DNA of 64,000 bases from the NCBI GenBank assembly GCA_963995525.1, contig OZ023213.1, positions 46,292,660 through 46,356,659 on the forward strand. Reading direction: 5' to 3'. The position numbers and the translations under genes were made by a program. The stretch comes from Escarpia spicata (lineage: Eukaryota > Annelida > Polychaeta > Sabellida > Siboglinidae). Positions 1-10,439 of this stretch are shown here, in pieces (the stretch's first letter is position 1; every line of letters starts with the position of its first letter). The notes below the pieces were generated by a model. That model made no database searches and was not told where the DNA came from. It saw nothing but the letters and a program-made list of their open reading frames with translations.

Positions 1-1981
1 GCGTCAGGAGGCGATGGATGATATTGAGTCTCAGCTCACTGAGGATGATACCCCAGAAACAACTCCTGATGACGTCAGTAAGATCTTCAAACACGTTAAT
101 CCTCACAAGGCAGCTGGGCCTGACAACGTCAGTGATCGGGTCCTCAAGGAGTGCCATGCTCAGCTGTGTGCAGTGTTCAGCATCCTTTTCAACTGGTCTC
201 TGAAGCAGCATCGCATCCCCCCGGCCTGGAAATCGTCAGTTATATGTCCTGTCCCCAAGAAACCTGTGCCATCTGTTCTCAACGACTACCGCCCAGTGGC
301 GCTTACCTCAATCGTCATGAAGTGCTTTGAGCGACTGGTACTTCGTCCCCTCCTGGAGCATGTTGGGGATCAACTGGATCCCCTCCAATTTGCGTATAAA
401 CACAATCGAGGTGTGGATGATGCAGTCCTCACTCTATGTCATAATGTGTACACTCACCTGGAAAAGCCCAAGTCGTTTGCCAGGATAGTCTTTATTGACT
501 TTTCGTCGGCTTTCAACACCATCCAGCCACACATCATGATGAGTAAACTTGTCAATATGCATGTGAACCCACACATCCTCTTATGGGTAAACCAGTTTCT
601 TACTGAGCGTACGCAAGTAGTGCGCTATAATGGTGCTGTTTCGAGCTCACTCTTCACTTTCACTGGTGCCCCCCAGGGCTCTGTGATCTCCCCTGTTCTG
701 TTCACACTTTACACAGACGACTGTCGTAGCAGCCAGGAGAGCGTCAATTTCATTAAATACAGCGATGACACAGCTATCGTCGACCTGTCCGGCTCTGATC
801 AAGTGTGTGCGTGCGCTGTAGCTAATTTCACATTGTGGTGCGACAATAATTTCCTAGACCTCAACGTTCGTAAAACTGAAGAACTCATAATAGATTTTAG
901 GAAAAATCCTACTTCTCCCAAGAGACTATTCATTAACGGAGAGTGTGTAAGGAGAGTAGACGAATACAAGTATATCGGCACTATCATAGATGCAAAGCTT
1001 ACATTTGGTGAAAATACAGCGATAATTAAGAAAGTGCCAGCAAAAGCTGTATTTCTTACGCAAGCTCAGGTCATTCAGTGTCAGCACACATGTTCTACAA
1101 ACCTTCTACAGATGCTACATAGAAAGCTCCATTACATTTGGGTTTCTTGTGTGGTACGGCGGCCTGAGTATCGTGCATCGCAACACTCTGGCACGAACAG
1201 TCAGGGTTAGTGGCAAGGTGGTGGGAAAAAAGCAGACCAGTCTAGAGGATCTATACAGACAACGGGCAGAGAGAAAGGGAAGGAATGTCTCCTCAGACGC
1301 AGAACATCCCCTGTTTCCATACTATAATAATAATACATTTATTCGTACTAAAATTGTACAATTCAACTAAATCAATGTATATAAGTTACTGTGTACATAA
1401 AACAGTAAGCAATGAGCGCAGCTCGTCAATGGCTAAAAAGGAAGAGCTACCCACATTATTTATATTATGTAATACATCTTTTGCAAATGAGACCCTACAT
1501 ACTAGTTCATCATCCAGCCCCTCCTGGTAGTGGTCTTGAATCATACCATAAAACTGATTAGACTTCATTCGAAAGAATGTCATGGCATCAAGTTTGAATT
1601 TGGACATGATATAGTTAAAACTTTTAGACATATATGACCCACTACCTTGAAAGGCTAGATGAGAGAGCATTTTCAAACTGGAGTTACTGCATTTCAAGCA
1701 ACTCTGCATAAATCGTACCATTCGATTCATAATTTGAATTTGAATCGGTAAACAGTCTGCTAAAAGTGGCACCATATTACAATGCGTGCAAACTGGTAGA
1801 TTAAACAGTTTTCTGATACCTTTGCGCCACGTAGTATAAAACATATCAAGATGTTTGTTTTGCAAGTTCCACAGAACTAAAACTACTTCCTTCTGGCCGC
1901 CGCTTTCAACTCCCTCACTGCAAATTGAACCGCACTCGAAACTCTTTTGTCCCCTCGTCAATAAGACTAATGAATGAGTAA
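1..1981 (+). pseudogene. Reverse transcriptase ORF of the CR1/L2-like LINE (frameshifted and interrupted)
   Basis: This is the coding part of the LINE. The first frame is open from base 2 and shows about 400 residues of the palm and fingers, including the YSDD active site. Continuity is then lost through a frameshift near 1150-1210 and an antisense insert at about 1322-1886. The last 30 or so codons resume after the insert and end at a TAA at 1979-1981. It cannot make an intact enzyme. Finding the C-terminus on the far side of the insert shows that the insertion came after this copy was established. Confidence 0.8.
1322..1886 (-). mobile_element. 5'-truncated second LINE fragment nested antisense in the first LINE
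   Basis: On the minus strand the frame reads FYTTWRKGIRKLFNLP, then THCNMVPLLADCLPI and GSGSYMSKSFNYI. This is the typical post-RT thumb/C-terminal region of many invertebrate LINE polymerases. The frame stops at 1386 and is followed by a short 3' UTR with an AATAAA signal and a TTA-repeat tail at about 1322-1335, where the host LINE resumes. The catalytic domain is missing, as expected for 5' truncation during reverse transcription. Both boundaries are set by where the host LINE coding sequence stops and restarts, so they are good to within about 10 bases. I cannot name the clade. Confidence 0.7.
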
Positions 1982-2515
1982 CTGACCTTCGTTCCCCTCC
2001 ATCTCTGCCAGTCTGACACTGAGTGAGCCTGAGATGATTTGTGAGATGATTTAACTTTAACTTAACTTTTAAAAAACTGCTGTAACTTATTTAACATATT
2101 TAATTTATTTATTTACTTATTTAACCGATATAACTGTTATTATTGTTAGTCTTTTTATTTTTACATTGTGTATATTGCATGTACATTTGTTTTATATGTC
2201 TTAATATGCTGCTCTACACTCCAAATGAATTTCCCTCCAAAGGGACAATAAAGTATTGTGATTGTGATATATATATATATATCACGAGGCGCTTACACCC
2301 ACAACCAGAACAGCATTACACACAATACAAACACTTTCCTGTCATCACACCACAATATATAGCCTATAAATCCTTATTATCACTTAATACACACACATGC
2401 AATATAGCTATATATAACACAATAGTAGGCCTTCTTCAAGATCTTCTTTTACATATTCAATGTTCACAATTATTCATATGTATCCTGCACATTTAACTGT
2501 CGAGAGCGTCCGCTT

Positions 2516-3247
2516 CTAAACTGGTCCATGCACCTTGGAGCATGCTGCCAACAGCTGGTCAGTGGTGCGCTCGCCGGCCTCATACTCGCGCCAGAGTTTG
2601 AATAACCTAGCCTGGTACCTCGCATATGTGACCCGCTGGTGGCGCTTTAGTTTCCGCTCAGAAACCAGCCGTGCATGGATCGACACGAGCTGTGCTTCTT
2701 CGTAAAGCAAGCCGATGAGTAGGTACAGGTTCAGCTGGCCGTTCTTAGCTCTCTCATTCAGGCGCCGATGCCAGCCTTCGACGTCGTTGTTGGTTCGGAT
2801 TGACTGTCCAAAGACCGACCACCCGCTTGGTGGCCACAACATGCTGTCGATCCACGTTGTCTCCACGTACGTGAATAACTGCGCTAACATGGCAGTTGTT
2901 GCTCTGGCACGCAGCCGGTCGAACGCGCCCGTTATCGCCTCCACTGGCAGAAGTGGCAGGGCGAGCAGGTGCCGGCAGACATCTCGCGTTCCGTGATCCT
3001 CGCGGTATGCCACAGCGAGGCCGTATTCTTGCGCTTTGCGCCACACCGCTTGCGTCCAGTGGAAAGCGCATCCCTGGATAGCGTTGTCGGGCAGCACCTG
3101 CTGCGTTGCCCGCCACATGGCTGCCTCGAAGTCCAGTATGAGGCGTTCAACGGCAGGGTCCTCCGGAAAAAGGCGGAAAACTGCTTGAAGTACTTTTTTG
3201 TAGTCTCTTCGGCGTTTCCCGCTCATGAGGACGAACACGACGGGTAC
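2516..3247 (-). CDS. MULE transposase exon 3 (catalytic core, C-terminal half)
   Basis: The acceptor TTTCTGCCCCAG precedes the in-frame residues VPVVFVLMSGKRRRDYKKVL. The exon is 244 codons including the stop and carries LDFEAAMW, CAFHWTQAVWRK, TNNDVEGWHRRLN and the basic SERKLKRHQR tail typical of these proteins. Confidence 0.75.
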   Translation of the reverse strand, partial: VPVVFVLMSGKRRRDYKKVLQAVFRLFPEDPAVERLILDFEAAMWRATQQVLPDNAIQGCAFHWTQAVWRKAQEYGLAVAYREDHGTRDVCRHLLALPLLPVEAITGAFDRLRARATTAMLAQLFTYVETTWIDSMLWPPSGWSVFGQSIRTNNDVEGWHRRLNERAKNGQLNLYLLIGLLYEEAQLVSIHARLVSERKLKRHQRVTYARYQARLFKLWREYEAGERTTDQLLAACSKVHGPV

Positions 3248-4091
3248 CTGGGGCAGAAATGAGGCAAGTTGCAATCGTATTTGTTATTATTAATACAACA
3301 TTATAGATTTTCTTATTATTGGTATTCATGCGGTACGTCGAAGCAACGTTGCAAACTTGACGGTTTTTCTCAACACATATCCTATGACACATTTCCAACC
3401 TGCAGTCTCAGCACGGAATGTACGTTCAACATTTGAGAACAAATGCAATTTCAGTTAACATATTTTCCAAACGCGTCGTTTCTGTTTTTATCACATCCCG
3501 ATCCGTGATTCGTCCATATCCAGTCATTGTATTAATCACCTGTTTCAAGTTGTCTCCGCTTTTCAGGAAGACATGGATACTGAAGAGTTGGATGAATGGC
3601 CTCTTTACCACAAAAAATGTGGCATCTGCATACCTGGAACAAACGAAGTAAGACGTTTTTTATAATCAGTCGCATAATTATATAAATATGATGACATAAA
3701 TATTAATAATAATACACTGTATTTGTATATTCATACACAGAGGAGGACTCTGTTCAAGGGTGTTGACAACTAATAAATTACTTCCGACTCAATTCCATTC
3801 ACAGTAATATTATAGTTTGTTCTGTAACCTTGTCCTGTACGTGTAACGATCCAGGTCGATAATCTGCAAATTCTTACCAATGCTTGGCGCGTGCCAGCAG
3901 TTCCAACATCCTGTCAGTGGCGAACAGCAAATGCCGCCTGTCGTCTGCGGTGATGTCCTCGCGCAAGAACTGATTTGGGACAAATTCAGCGTTCAGCTGA
4001 AAGAGCAGGTTGTCAGGATTGCGAGGTCGCATGGCCTCACGTAGGCGATTCGCTCGGCGGGCAAGATTGTCTGGATTTGGCAGAGACGCTC
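2516..4091 (-). CDS. MULE-type (Mutator-like) transposase, three visible exons, 5' end not found
   Basis: This is a DDE transposase of the MULE superfamily. Exons read on the minus strand are about 4091-3878, 3633-3540 and 3247-2516, joined by GTAAGA/CAG and GTGATT/CAG junctions. Joined, they run from the RRHLLFATDRMLELLARAKHW block through WYADATFFVV (first catalytic Asp) and LKQVPVVFVLMSG to ILDFEAAMW (second Asp), GCAFHWTQAVWRK (the C-x2-H pattern) and TNNDVEGWHRR (candidate Glu), ending at a TAG at 2518-2516. All frames agree across the joins and no stop interrupts the visible part. The 5' exon start at 4091 is a weak-looking acceptor, and no DNA-binding (for example FLYWCH) exon was found upstream. 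It could be a live transposon gene or a domesticated relative. I see no terminal repeats. Confidence 0.75.
3540..3633 (-). CDS. MULE transposase exon 2 (first catalytic Asp)
   Basis: This 94-base exon lies between GTTCCAG and CAG|GTGATT. With two bases from the previous exon it gives 32 codons, starting WYADATFFVVKRPF and ending SGDNLKQ, which run directly into VPVVFV of the next exon. It is too short to be seen as a gene on its own. Confidence 0.7.
3878..4091 (-). CDS. MULE transposase exon 1 as visible (N-terminal side of the catalytic domain)
   Basis: The frame reads NPDNLARRANRLREAMRP, then FVPNQFLREDI and RRHLLFATDRMLELLARAK. It ends at a TG|GTAAGA donor that splits the Trp codon completed by the next exon. 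The 3' boundary is firm. The 5' boundary is a guess, based on the CTGCAG at 4092-4097 on the minus strand. Confidence 0.6.
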
Positions 4092-4565
4092 CTGCAGGCG
4101 CTCGACTCAACAGCGGTACATTATGTGTGCATGTGTCAGTCAACAGCAATAAGTATTACAGTGGCCAAATATATCAGTGACATTAATGCGTGTATAGACA
4201 TTAATGGAATTTACAGGTGTAGAATTATATAATGAAATAAATAAATAAATGAGTATTATAATTGTCCCAATTACAATATAAAACAATCATATTTTATTCA
4301 TAATTTTCCATTCGAATACAACAATTTAACTTTGTCATTGATTGATAGTAATAGTTATAATGTTTCCCGCTGTATGTTGTAAGTGTAGAAGGTCGTTGGA
4401 TGATTATTGGCTATTCACTGCCGCTGTCTTTCTCACGGTGATGCTCCACAGACGTAAACAATTGGGCATGCCTGGCCTTGAATACACTTTAACAGCTGTA
4501 ATTAACACAGTGTCACTTATTGGATGTTGCAAAACAAGCATCCCTTTGAAGTGCTAACCAACGAC

Positions 4566-4742
4566 ATAAACTGCCGACAGGAGTTACAGTGTAGCAACTA
4601 CCGACTTCACACTTTCTTAACCGACACAAATCAAAGATAAATCACAAGATACAAGATATTTATTCACAGACTACATTCAGTAACAACTGTTTTGGTAGTG
4701 GTGACACGCATACATTATGATAAAAACATAATACATACTTAA
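4566..4742 (+). repeat. Stray copy of the CCGACTT...AACCGACACAAATC repeat
   Basis: The stretch around 4598-4640 (ACCGACTTCACACTTTC, then TTAACCGACACAAATC) recurs in the tandem array at 9608-10022 on the other side of the Gypsy element. The remainder to 4742 is AT-rich and has no recognisable content. Confidence 0.55.
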
Positions 4743-4747
4743 CATAT
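4743..4747. repeat. 5-bp target-site duplication, left copy (CATAT)
   Basis: CATAT directly abuts the left LTR and is repeated at 9147-9151 just outside the right LTR. Five base pairs is the usual Gypsy target-duplication size. Confidence 0.6.
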
Positions 4748-4918
4748 TTAAATGTATCGTGGTACTGAGTATTGTGGTAGACTAGGTTAGAATTGAAAAC
4801 ACGATGTTGATCGGTTCCATTTTATTTCAACAACAAACCCAACGGGGTTTTCACTTCCGTTCGCACGGGCAAGCTAAACTGCATAGCGTTCAATTACAGT
4901 ATCAGCGATACACCACAT
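4748..4918 (-). repeat. 3' LTR of the Gypsy element
   Basis: This is a direct repeat of 8977-9146. It shares the stretch from ATGTATC through TTGATCGGTTCCATTTTATT to GCGATACACCACA. The terminal dinucleotide next to the duplication is TT here instead of the TG seen in the other copy. Confidence 0.85.
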
Positions 4919-5011
4919 TCCTCTAATTATGATGAACACTTATGACATAGGCGGGCAGCGCACGGCGTACACCCTAATTATAGATCAAGCCTGATCGGCG
5001 GCTTAATCACT

Positions 5012-8000
5012 CTAGCAGAACGTCGGGGATTGGAGATTGGAGACGACGAGAACGGGTGGCGGGAACGTCTCGTTGACGTTCTCGTCGGGGAGACGCGGGC
5101 GTAGATGGTCGGCGTGGCGTCTCCAGATGCGTCCGTCCGTCATGCTGACGATGAACGAGACCGGTCCGGTGCGATCAGTGAGAACTCCCGGCAGCTACTT
5201 CGGTTTGCCAACGAAGTTCATTGCCCAAACCGCGTCGCCTGCGTAGAATGCGGTTTCTGACGTATCCGTGGACGTGCGATAGTCACGTGCCTGTTCCTGA
5301 TGACCAAGCACTCGGTTTTCTCGCTGCGGTAGTAACAGGTCGAGTTTTATGCGCGGCAACTTTGAGTTGAGCATCTGAGCCGGCCACTCGCCCGTTGTGG
5401 ATTGCGGCGTCACTCGGTAGCGCGCCAGATAGTTGTAGAGTCGTGTCTCGAGGTCTGGACCGCTGGTCTTCCTCAAGCCCTGTTTGACGACAGTCTGCAC
5501 CGCCCTCTCAGCGAGGCCATTGGTCGCTGGGTGAAACGGCGCACTGCAGATGTGTTTAATGTCGTTACTACTACAGTACGCTCAGAACTCCTGGCTCGTA
5601 AAAGCGGTGCCATTGTCGGAGACTATAGTGTACGAGAGACCATGCGTGGCGAACGTTTGACGTAGACTGCGTATTGTCGCCGTAGACGTTGCAGACGACA
5701 TGACATGCGCGTCGATATACTTTGAGTGTGCGTCTACGATCACGAGAATCATTTTGCCCTCAAACGGTCCCGCGTAGTCGATGTGCAGTCTGTACCAGAC
5801 CTTGCCAGGCCATTCTCACGGATGTAAGACTGCTTTCGCCGGCAGCTTACTGTGCTCCTGGCATGTTCCGCAACTGCGTACTTTGTTCTCGATTTCGGCG
5901 TCCAGTCCCGGCCAACAGACATAGCTGCGAGCCAGTGATTTCATACGCACTATGCCCGGATGGCACTCGTGTAGTTCCTCTAGTATGCGTTCGCGCACTG
6001 GCGTAGGTATGATTACGCGCGAACCCCACAGCAGACAGCCCTGCTGTATGGTTAGTTCGTAACGCCGTCTGGAGTAAGCGTCCTCGACGTCATCGGTGTT
6101 TGACGGCCATCCCTGCCGCACGTACCCCGCCACTGCAGACAGGATAGGGTCGCGCGAAGTCCACTGCGCGATCTTAGCAGCGGTGATCGGTGTGTCGTCG
6201 ACGATCGCCAACGAGAGTACCACCTCAGCCGGTACAGGGATGGACGATGGCTCAGTAGGCAAAGGTAGTCTGCTTAGACCGTCTGCATTGCCGTTCTGAA
6301 CCCCAGGTTTGTAGCATAGTGTTGTATGCGCGCGCTGGAGAGTGGAGAAATCAGCTTATGTTCCCCCAGCAGACCCAGTAGTGGCCTGTGATCTGTTTGT
6401 ATCTCAAAATTCCGGCCGTAGACGTAGCGGTGGAACTTCGTTACGCCAAACACGACGGCCAGGCCCTCACGTTCAACTTGCGCGTAATTCTTCTCTGCCG
6501 TGACGAGCGAACGTGACGCGAATGCCACAGGCCTGTCTGTGCCGTTTGCCGTGCGATGAGAGAGCACAGCGCCGATGCCGTATGGAGACGCGTCGCAACT
6601 CAACAGCATTGGAAGACTCGGGTCGTAATGAACCAGAACTTGCGACGACTGCAACAACGCTTTTGACTGTTCAAACGGACGTTTTTGAGGCGACCCCCAA
6701 TGCCAGGAAGTGCCTTTCTACAACAGCTGATGTAGCGGCGCTAGCACAGCGCTCAGGTTTTTCAGAAACTTGTGATAATAGTTCACCATGTCCAAGTAGC
6801 TTCGCAATTCTGACACTGATGTCGGCGCAGGTGCCTGCTGCACTGATTGTAGTTTCTCTGTAGTAGGATGGATGCCCTCGGCGTCTAGACGATGCCCCAG
6901 GTACACACACGAGGCCTGCATGAACGCGCATTTCTCTATCCGTAGCCGCAAACCTGCTGTTTGTAGTCGGCTCAGCACAGTGACTAGATTCGTCTTAGCC
7001 TCCACGTACGTGTGACCAGACACCAAGATGTCGTCAAGGTACACTGCTACCATCGGTATATTCTGCACTAGTTGCTCCATCTCCCGCTAAAGATGCCGGG
7101 AGCGGATGCTACGCCATAGCATAGGCGTGTATATGCAAATAGTCCCTTCAGCGTAGTGATGGTAGTGAGCTTCTGTAAATCGGCACTGAGGACGACCTGT
7201 TGATAGGCGTTGCTCAAGTCTAGCTTAGAATAAGCCACGCCCCCTGACAGTTTAGCGTACAAGTCCTCAATGTTAGGGATCGGGAATTTGTCAATCTTAG
7301 CAGCTTTATTGACAGTGAGCTTATAGTCCCCGCAAATGCGTATCTCGCCATTAGCTTTTAGAACGGGTACGATTGGTGCCGCCCATTCAGAGTGCTCAAC
7401 TGGTACCAGCACCCCCTCTGCCTGTAATCTATCGAGTTCGCTATCGACTTTGCCCCTCAATGCCAGTGGAACAGTGCGTGGTTTGAAGCAGCGTGGCACA
7501 GCTTTGCTATCTATGTACAGCTTTGCTTCAACCCCCTTTAGTTTGCCCAGACCATCACTAAAGAGTTCTGGAAACATGCGCGCGAAATCAACATTTTCCT
7601 CTACCCGATGAACTGTAGACCAGTCCAACTTGAGATGCTCCAACCAGTCTCTGCCGAGCAAGTTGGGAACATCGCCGTCGACCACCAGGCAAGGCAACCG
7701 GTGTGTCTCGTCTCGGTGGCGCACGTCGACCGTCACGCGCCCTGCCGGCTGAATGAGCTGACCGGCGTAGATGCGTAGCGTAGGTAGATTGTCGGTGCCT
7801 AGCGGTAGCGACTGCGTGCCGCGACGTAGGCTTTCGAGTTGTCGCAGACTGATGATGCTCGTAGCTGCGCCAGTGTCGATTTCCATCTGGGCTACAACAT
7901 CATTTAGCATGGCAGCATACAAGTATGGTTTTACAGTAGCATTCTTTGTTTGCAAAGTGTTCAAATCGAGAATGTCGTCGCGGTCGCACGATACATGCTG

Positions 8001-8936
8001 TATCGCCGTTGACAGTTCAGGTTCGATCGCAGTGACGTGTTGAACTTGCGACTTCGAACGACAAACACTCGCGAAGTGATTTTCACGCTGACACAGATGA
8101 CAGCGTTGGCTCCATGCCGGGCACAGGAGTTGACGTTTGACATGTGGCGCCTCCCCACAGCGAATGCAGAGACTATGGTGTGAACTTGCTCGCCAGTTGT
8201 CAGCACCGTCGTTCGGCGACTTCCGATTTCGTTGATGTGAAGTCGTCCTCCAGGTAGCAGCAGCTGCGTTTGGTTTCGCCTGCTCGTGTGATCGACTCCG
8301 CCAGGTGGAAGCACCTCGCGATTGCGTAGCCGATTTTGTGACTGACAACTTGTTGACAATCGAGCGATCGCTGAAATTGCCAGCGCTATTGCCTGTCATC
8401 GATGTGTGGTTGTTAGCCATAGCCTGGCCCTGAGCATTCGTAGCTTCTAGCGTACGCCCAAATTTCAACAGTTCAGACAATGTGATGTGTGCGTCACTCA
8501 GTCCCTTATAGCGGACTTTACCGAGTTGACAGCGTTGAATAATTTGTGAGCGAACTTCCCTGTCTAGGTCGTTGAAGTTACAGTTTTTAGCGAGTTGCCT
8601 TAGTCGTGCGTGGAACTTATCCAGACTCTCGCTGCCTTGTTGCGCCGCCTGGCGGAACACGTAAACCTCGTACTCGATATTTCTTTGCGGAGCGAAATAG
8701 GCCGTAAGTATGTGTTTAGTGTTCTCCAGAGCCGTGTCATCCACAATGCCTAGTGATTCTGCCAGTTCAAACACTTCCTCACCCACGTAGTGTAAGAGGA
8801 TAGCCTTCATTCGTCGCTCGTCAGTAATGTCCTTCGCGACTGTATAGTTCGTGAAGCGTTTCAGCCAATGCTCCCATCTCGACGCTGCAGAGTCTGCTGG
8901 TTCCGCTGCAAACGTTGGCAGACCTTCTTGATCCAT
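5012..8936 (-). pseudogene. Degenerate gag-pol of the Gypsy element
   Basis: The first ATG in the long frame is at 8936. Domains in order are: Gag with two Cys/His knuckles (the second, CHLCQRENHFASVC, is a perfect C-x2-C-x4-H-x4-C); aspartic protease with DTGAATSII near 7880; RT with SKLDLSNAYQQ and VYLDDILVSG; RNase H with LLSCDASPYGIGAVL; integrase with an HHCC finger (HECHPGIV to CGTCQEH); a core with HIDYAGP, VSDNGT and GLAERAVQ; and a GPVSF-type C-terminal domain. Breaks seen: a frameshift near 7085 inside RT, an in-frame stop at 6718-6720, a frame change with apparent loss of sequence near 6290, and in-frame stops at 5816-5818, 5582-5584 and 5195-5197. No chromodomain is visible. The copy cannot be autonomous. 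Confidence 0.88.
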
Positions 8937-8976
8937 CGTAGCCGTGGATGCGTAGTTCGAATTTCTCGTCGCCAAT

Positions 8977-9146
8977 TGAAATGTATCTTGGTACTGAGCA
9001 TTGTGGTAGATTAGGCTAGCATTTAAAACACGATGTTGATCGGTTCCATTTTATTTCAACAACAAACCCGACGGGGTTTTCACTTCCGTTCGCACGGGCA
9101 AGCTAAACTGCATAGCGTTTAATTACAGTATCAGCGATACACCACA
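8977..9146 (-). repeat. 5' LTR of the Gypsy element
   Basis: This 170-bp direct repeat of 4748-4918 begins TGTGGTG and ends TTTCA in the element's orientation, the canonical TG...CA ends. It lies directly upstream of the primer-binding-like sequence and of gag. Confidence 0.85.
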
Positions 9147-9151
9147 CATAT
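9147..9151. repeat. 5-bp target-site duplication, right copy (CATAT)
   Basis: This matches 4743-4747 and abuts the TG end of the 5' LTR. Confidence 0.6.
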
Positions 9152-9607
9152 GTAAACAATATAATAAATTATGTATGTAAAAGTGAGTGAGCAGATATAC
9201 TGGATGGAAATATAATACTGAAGAATAATGGTGGGGTTGTGGTATCAGCACACAGGGGAAGCATTTTGTGGATGTTAAAAAGACCCCAAAGTGATGATGC
9301 CACAATACGTAATCAAGTTATGAGAATGTGGTATGATATACAATTTAAAACGAACATATTTACAATATCAAAGACAGGCATTAATACCTAATACTTATTT
9401 TTTACCGATGATATACAGAACACATAAATTTTAAAGATAATTTGGAGTTTTACCATTTACAATGTTGTACATAATGGTAGGTTTTAAAAAGAATAAATCT
9501 TTGACGAACATTTAACCATTTTAGAGATGTTAACATATCAGAGACGTGGGTCCTGTGATGGCACCCCAGGATAATACGCATTCCTCGATTCTAGAATTTC
9601 TGAATCT
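9152..9607. other. AT-rich spacer without recognisable content
   Basis: I see no coding sequence, RNA gene or repeat structure here. It is the right flank of the Gypsy insertion. Confidence 0.5.
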
Positions 9608-10022
9608 ACATGAAAGGATCTACTCAATGAAACAATGCAAGTTCACCAAGCTGATTACTAATGCCCCTACCGACTTCATACTTTCTTAACCGACACAAAT
9701 CATAGATCAATCGCATGGAAGGATCTGCTCAATGAAACAATGCAAGTGCACCAAGCCGATTATTAATGCCTCTACCGACTTAACCGACAAAAATCAAAGA
9801 TAAATCTTATGAAACGACCTGCTCAATGTAACAATGCAACTGCACCATGTCGATTACTAATACCTCTTCCGAATCCACAAGTTCTTACCACATACAAATC
9901 AAAGGCAGACAACACAAACATATCTGCTCAATTACACAATGCTAGAGCAGCAACCGAATTACTACGGCTACACAAATCAAAGACACACCGCATGAAAGGA
10001 TTCGCTCAACGAAACAATACAA
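9608..10022 (+). repeat. Degenerate tandem repeat, unit about 100 bp, 4-5 copies
   Basis: Units share ATGAAAGGATCTRCTCAATG, AAACAATGCAAGTGCACCA, a GATTACTAATGCC core and an ACCGACACAAATCAAAG end. Copies are divergent and some are shortened. A stray copy of the unit's end lies at 4598-4640. Confidence 0.7.
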
Positions 10023-10083
10023 GAGCTTATTTTTATTTATTTCAAATTTGAAACAAGTTTTGATTAGAATCCAACTTTATAGG

Positions 10084-10210
10084 TTGTCGCCGTTTTGGTT
10101 TGTCGCCGTTTTGGTGTGTCGCCGTTTTGGTTTGTCGCCGTTTTGATGTGTCGCCGTTTTGGAATTGTCGCCGTTTTGGTTGTCGCCGTGTTGGATCTGT
10201 CGTTTTGACC
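10084..10210 (+). repeat. Minisatellite GTCGCCGTTTTGG, about 7 copies
   Basis: GTCGCCGTTTTGGTTT-like units of about 16-18 bp follow each other directly. The last copies are degenerate (GTCGCCGTGTTGG, CTGTCGTTTTGA). There is no sign of coding use. Confidence 0.8.
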
Positions 10211-10439
10211 TGTATCCATACGTTCAATCAGAAAATAGACATTTACACTGGGCTAGTCCCATCTCGAATATTTACGAACGTTTGTTGGAAGTCAACACGC
10301 CGAGCTCAGAATACAATTAGAACGGTGTATCTCGGCCGCACGAGTGATGAAGCCAGGCAATTAACGATTGCCGTCGTACGCCGCGAATTCTCGAGTCGCG
10401 TCCGTTCAATGATCGACTTGAATACGTTCGCGTGAAAGA

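Larger units (their letters stand above)
1..2285 (+). mobile_element. Non-LTR retrotransposon (CR1/L2-like LINE), 5' cut by window edge and broken by a nested LINE
   Basis: The element encodes a reverse transcriptase and inserts by target-primed reverse transcription. The reading frame is open from the left edge to 1210 and carries the RT blocks in order: KAAGPDNVSDRVLK, LNDYRPVALTSIVMKCFERL, DPLQFAYKHNRGVDD, FIDFSSAFNTI, GAPQGSVISPVLF and the catalytic YSDD near 760. A later frame (about 1149-1320) carries the usual C-terminal TSLEDLYRQRAERKGRN stretch, so there is a frameshift near 1150-1210. The C-terminal block PSGRRF...NSFVPSSIRLMNE with its stop codon lies at about 1888-1981, beyond a foreign insert. 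The 3' UTR ends with an AATAAAG and GTGATTGTGAT tail before a short TA run at 2268-2282. The 5' endonuclease part lies outside the window. The RT assignment is certain; the CR1/L2 clade is inferred from the motif wording. Confidence 0.85.
4748..9146 (-). mobile_element. Ty3/Gypsy LTR retrotransposon, full-length but inactivated
   Basis: A complete element is visible on the minus strand: 5' LTR at 8977-9146, internal gag-pol, 3' LTR at 4748-4918, flanked by CATAT duplications. The order gag, protease, RT, RNase H, integrase, with integrase last, is the Gypsy order. Immediately inside the 5' LTR the sequence ATTGGCGACGAG sits at the primer-binding position. The LTRs are short (170-171 bp) and differ at roughly nine positions by eye, near 95 percent identity, so the insertion is not recent. 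The purine tract next to the 3' LTR is short (AATTAGAGGAA). Coding capacity is destroyed by several lesions, described in the gag-pol entry. Confidence 0.9.

Noticed and set aside
2143..2496. A plus-strand frame of 117 codons after the LINE
   Set aside because: It starts inside the LINE 3' UTR, passes through the TA run and has no protein-like features.
8034..8359. Additional minus-strand frame overlapping gag
   Set aside because: No motif of its own. It is an alternative frame inside the Gypsy gag region with its zinc knuckles in the other frame.
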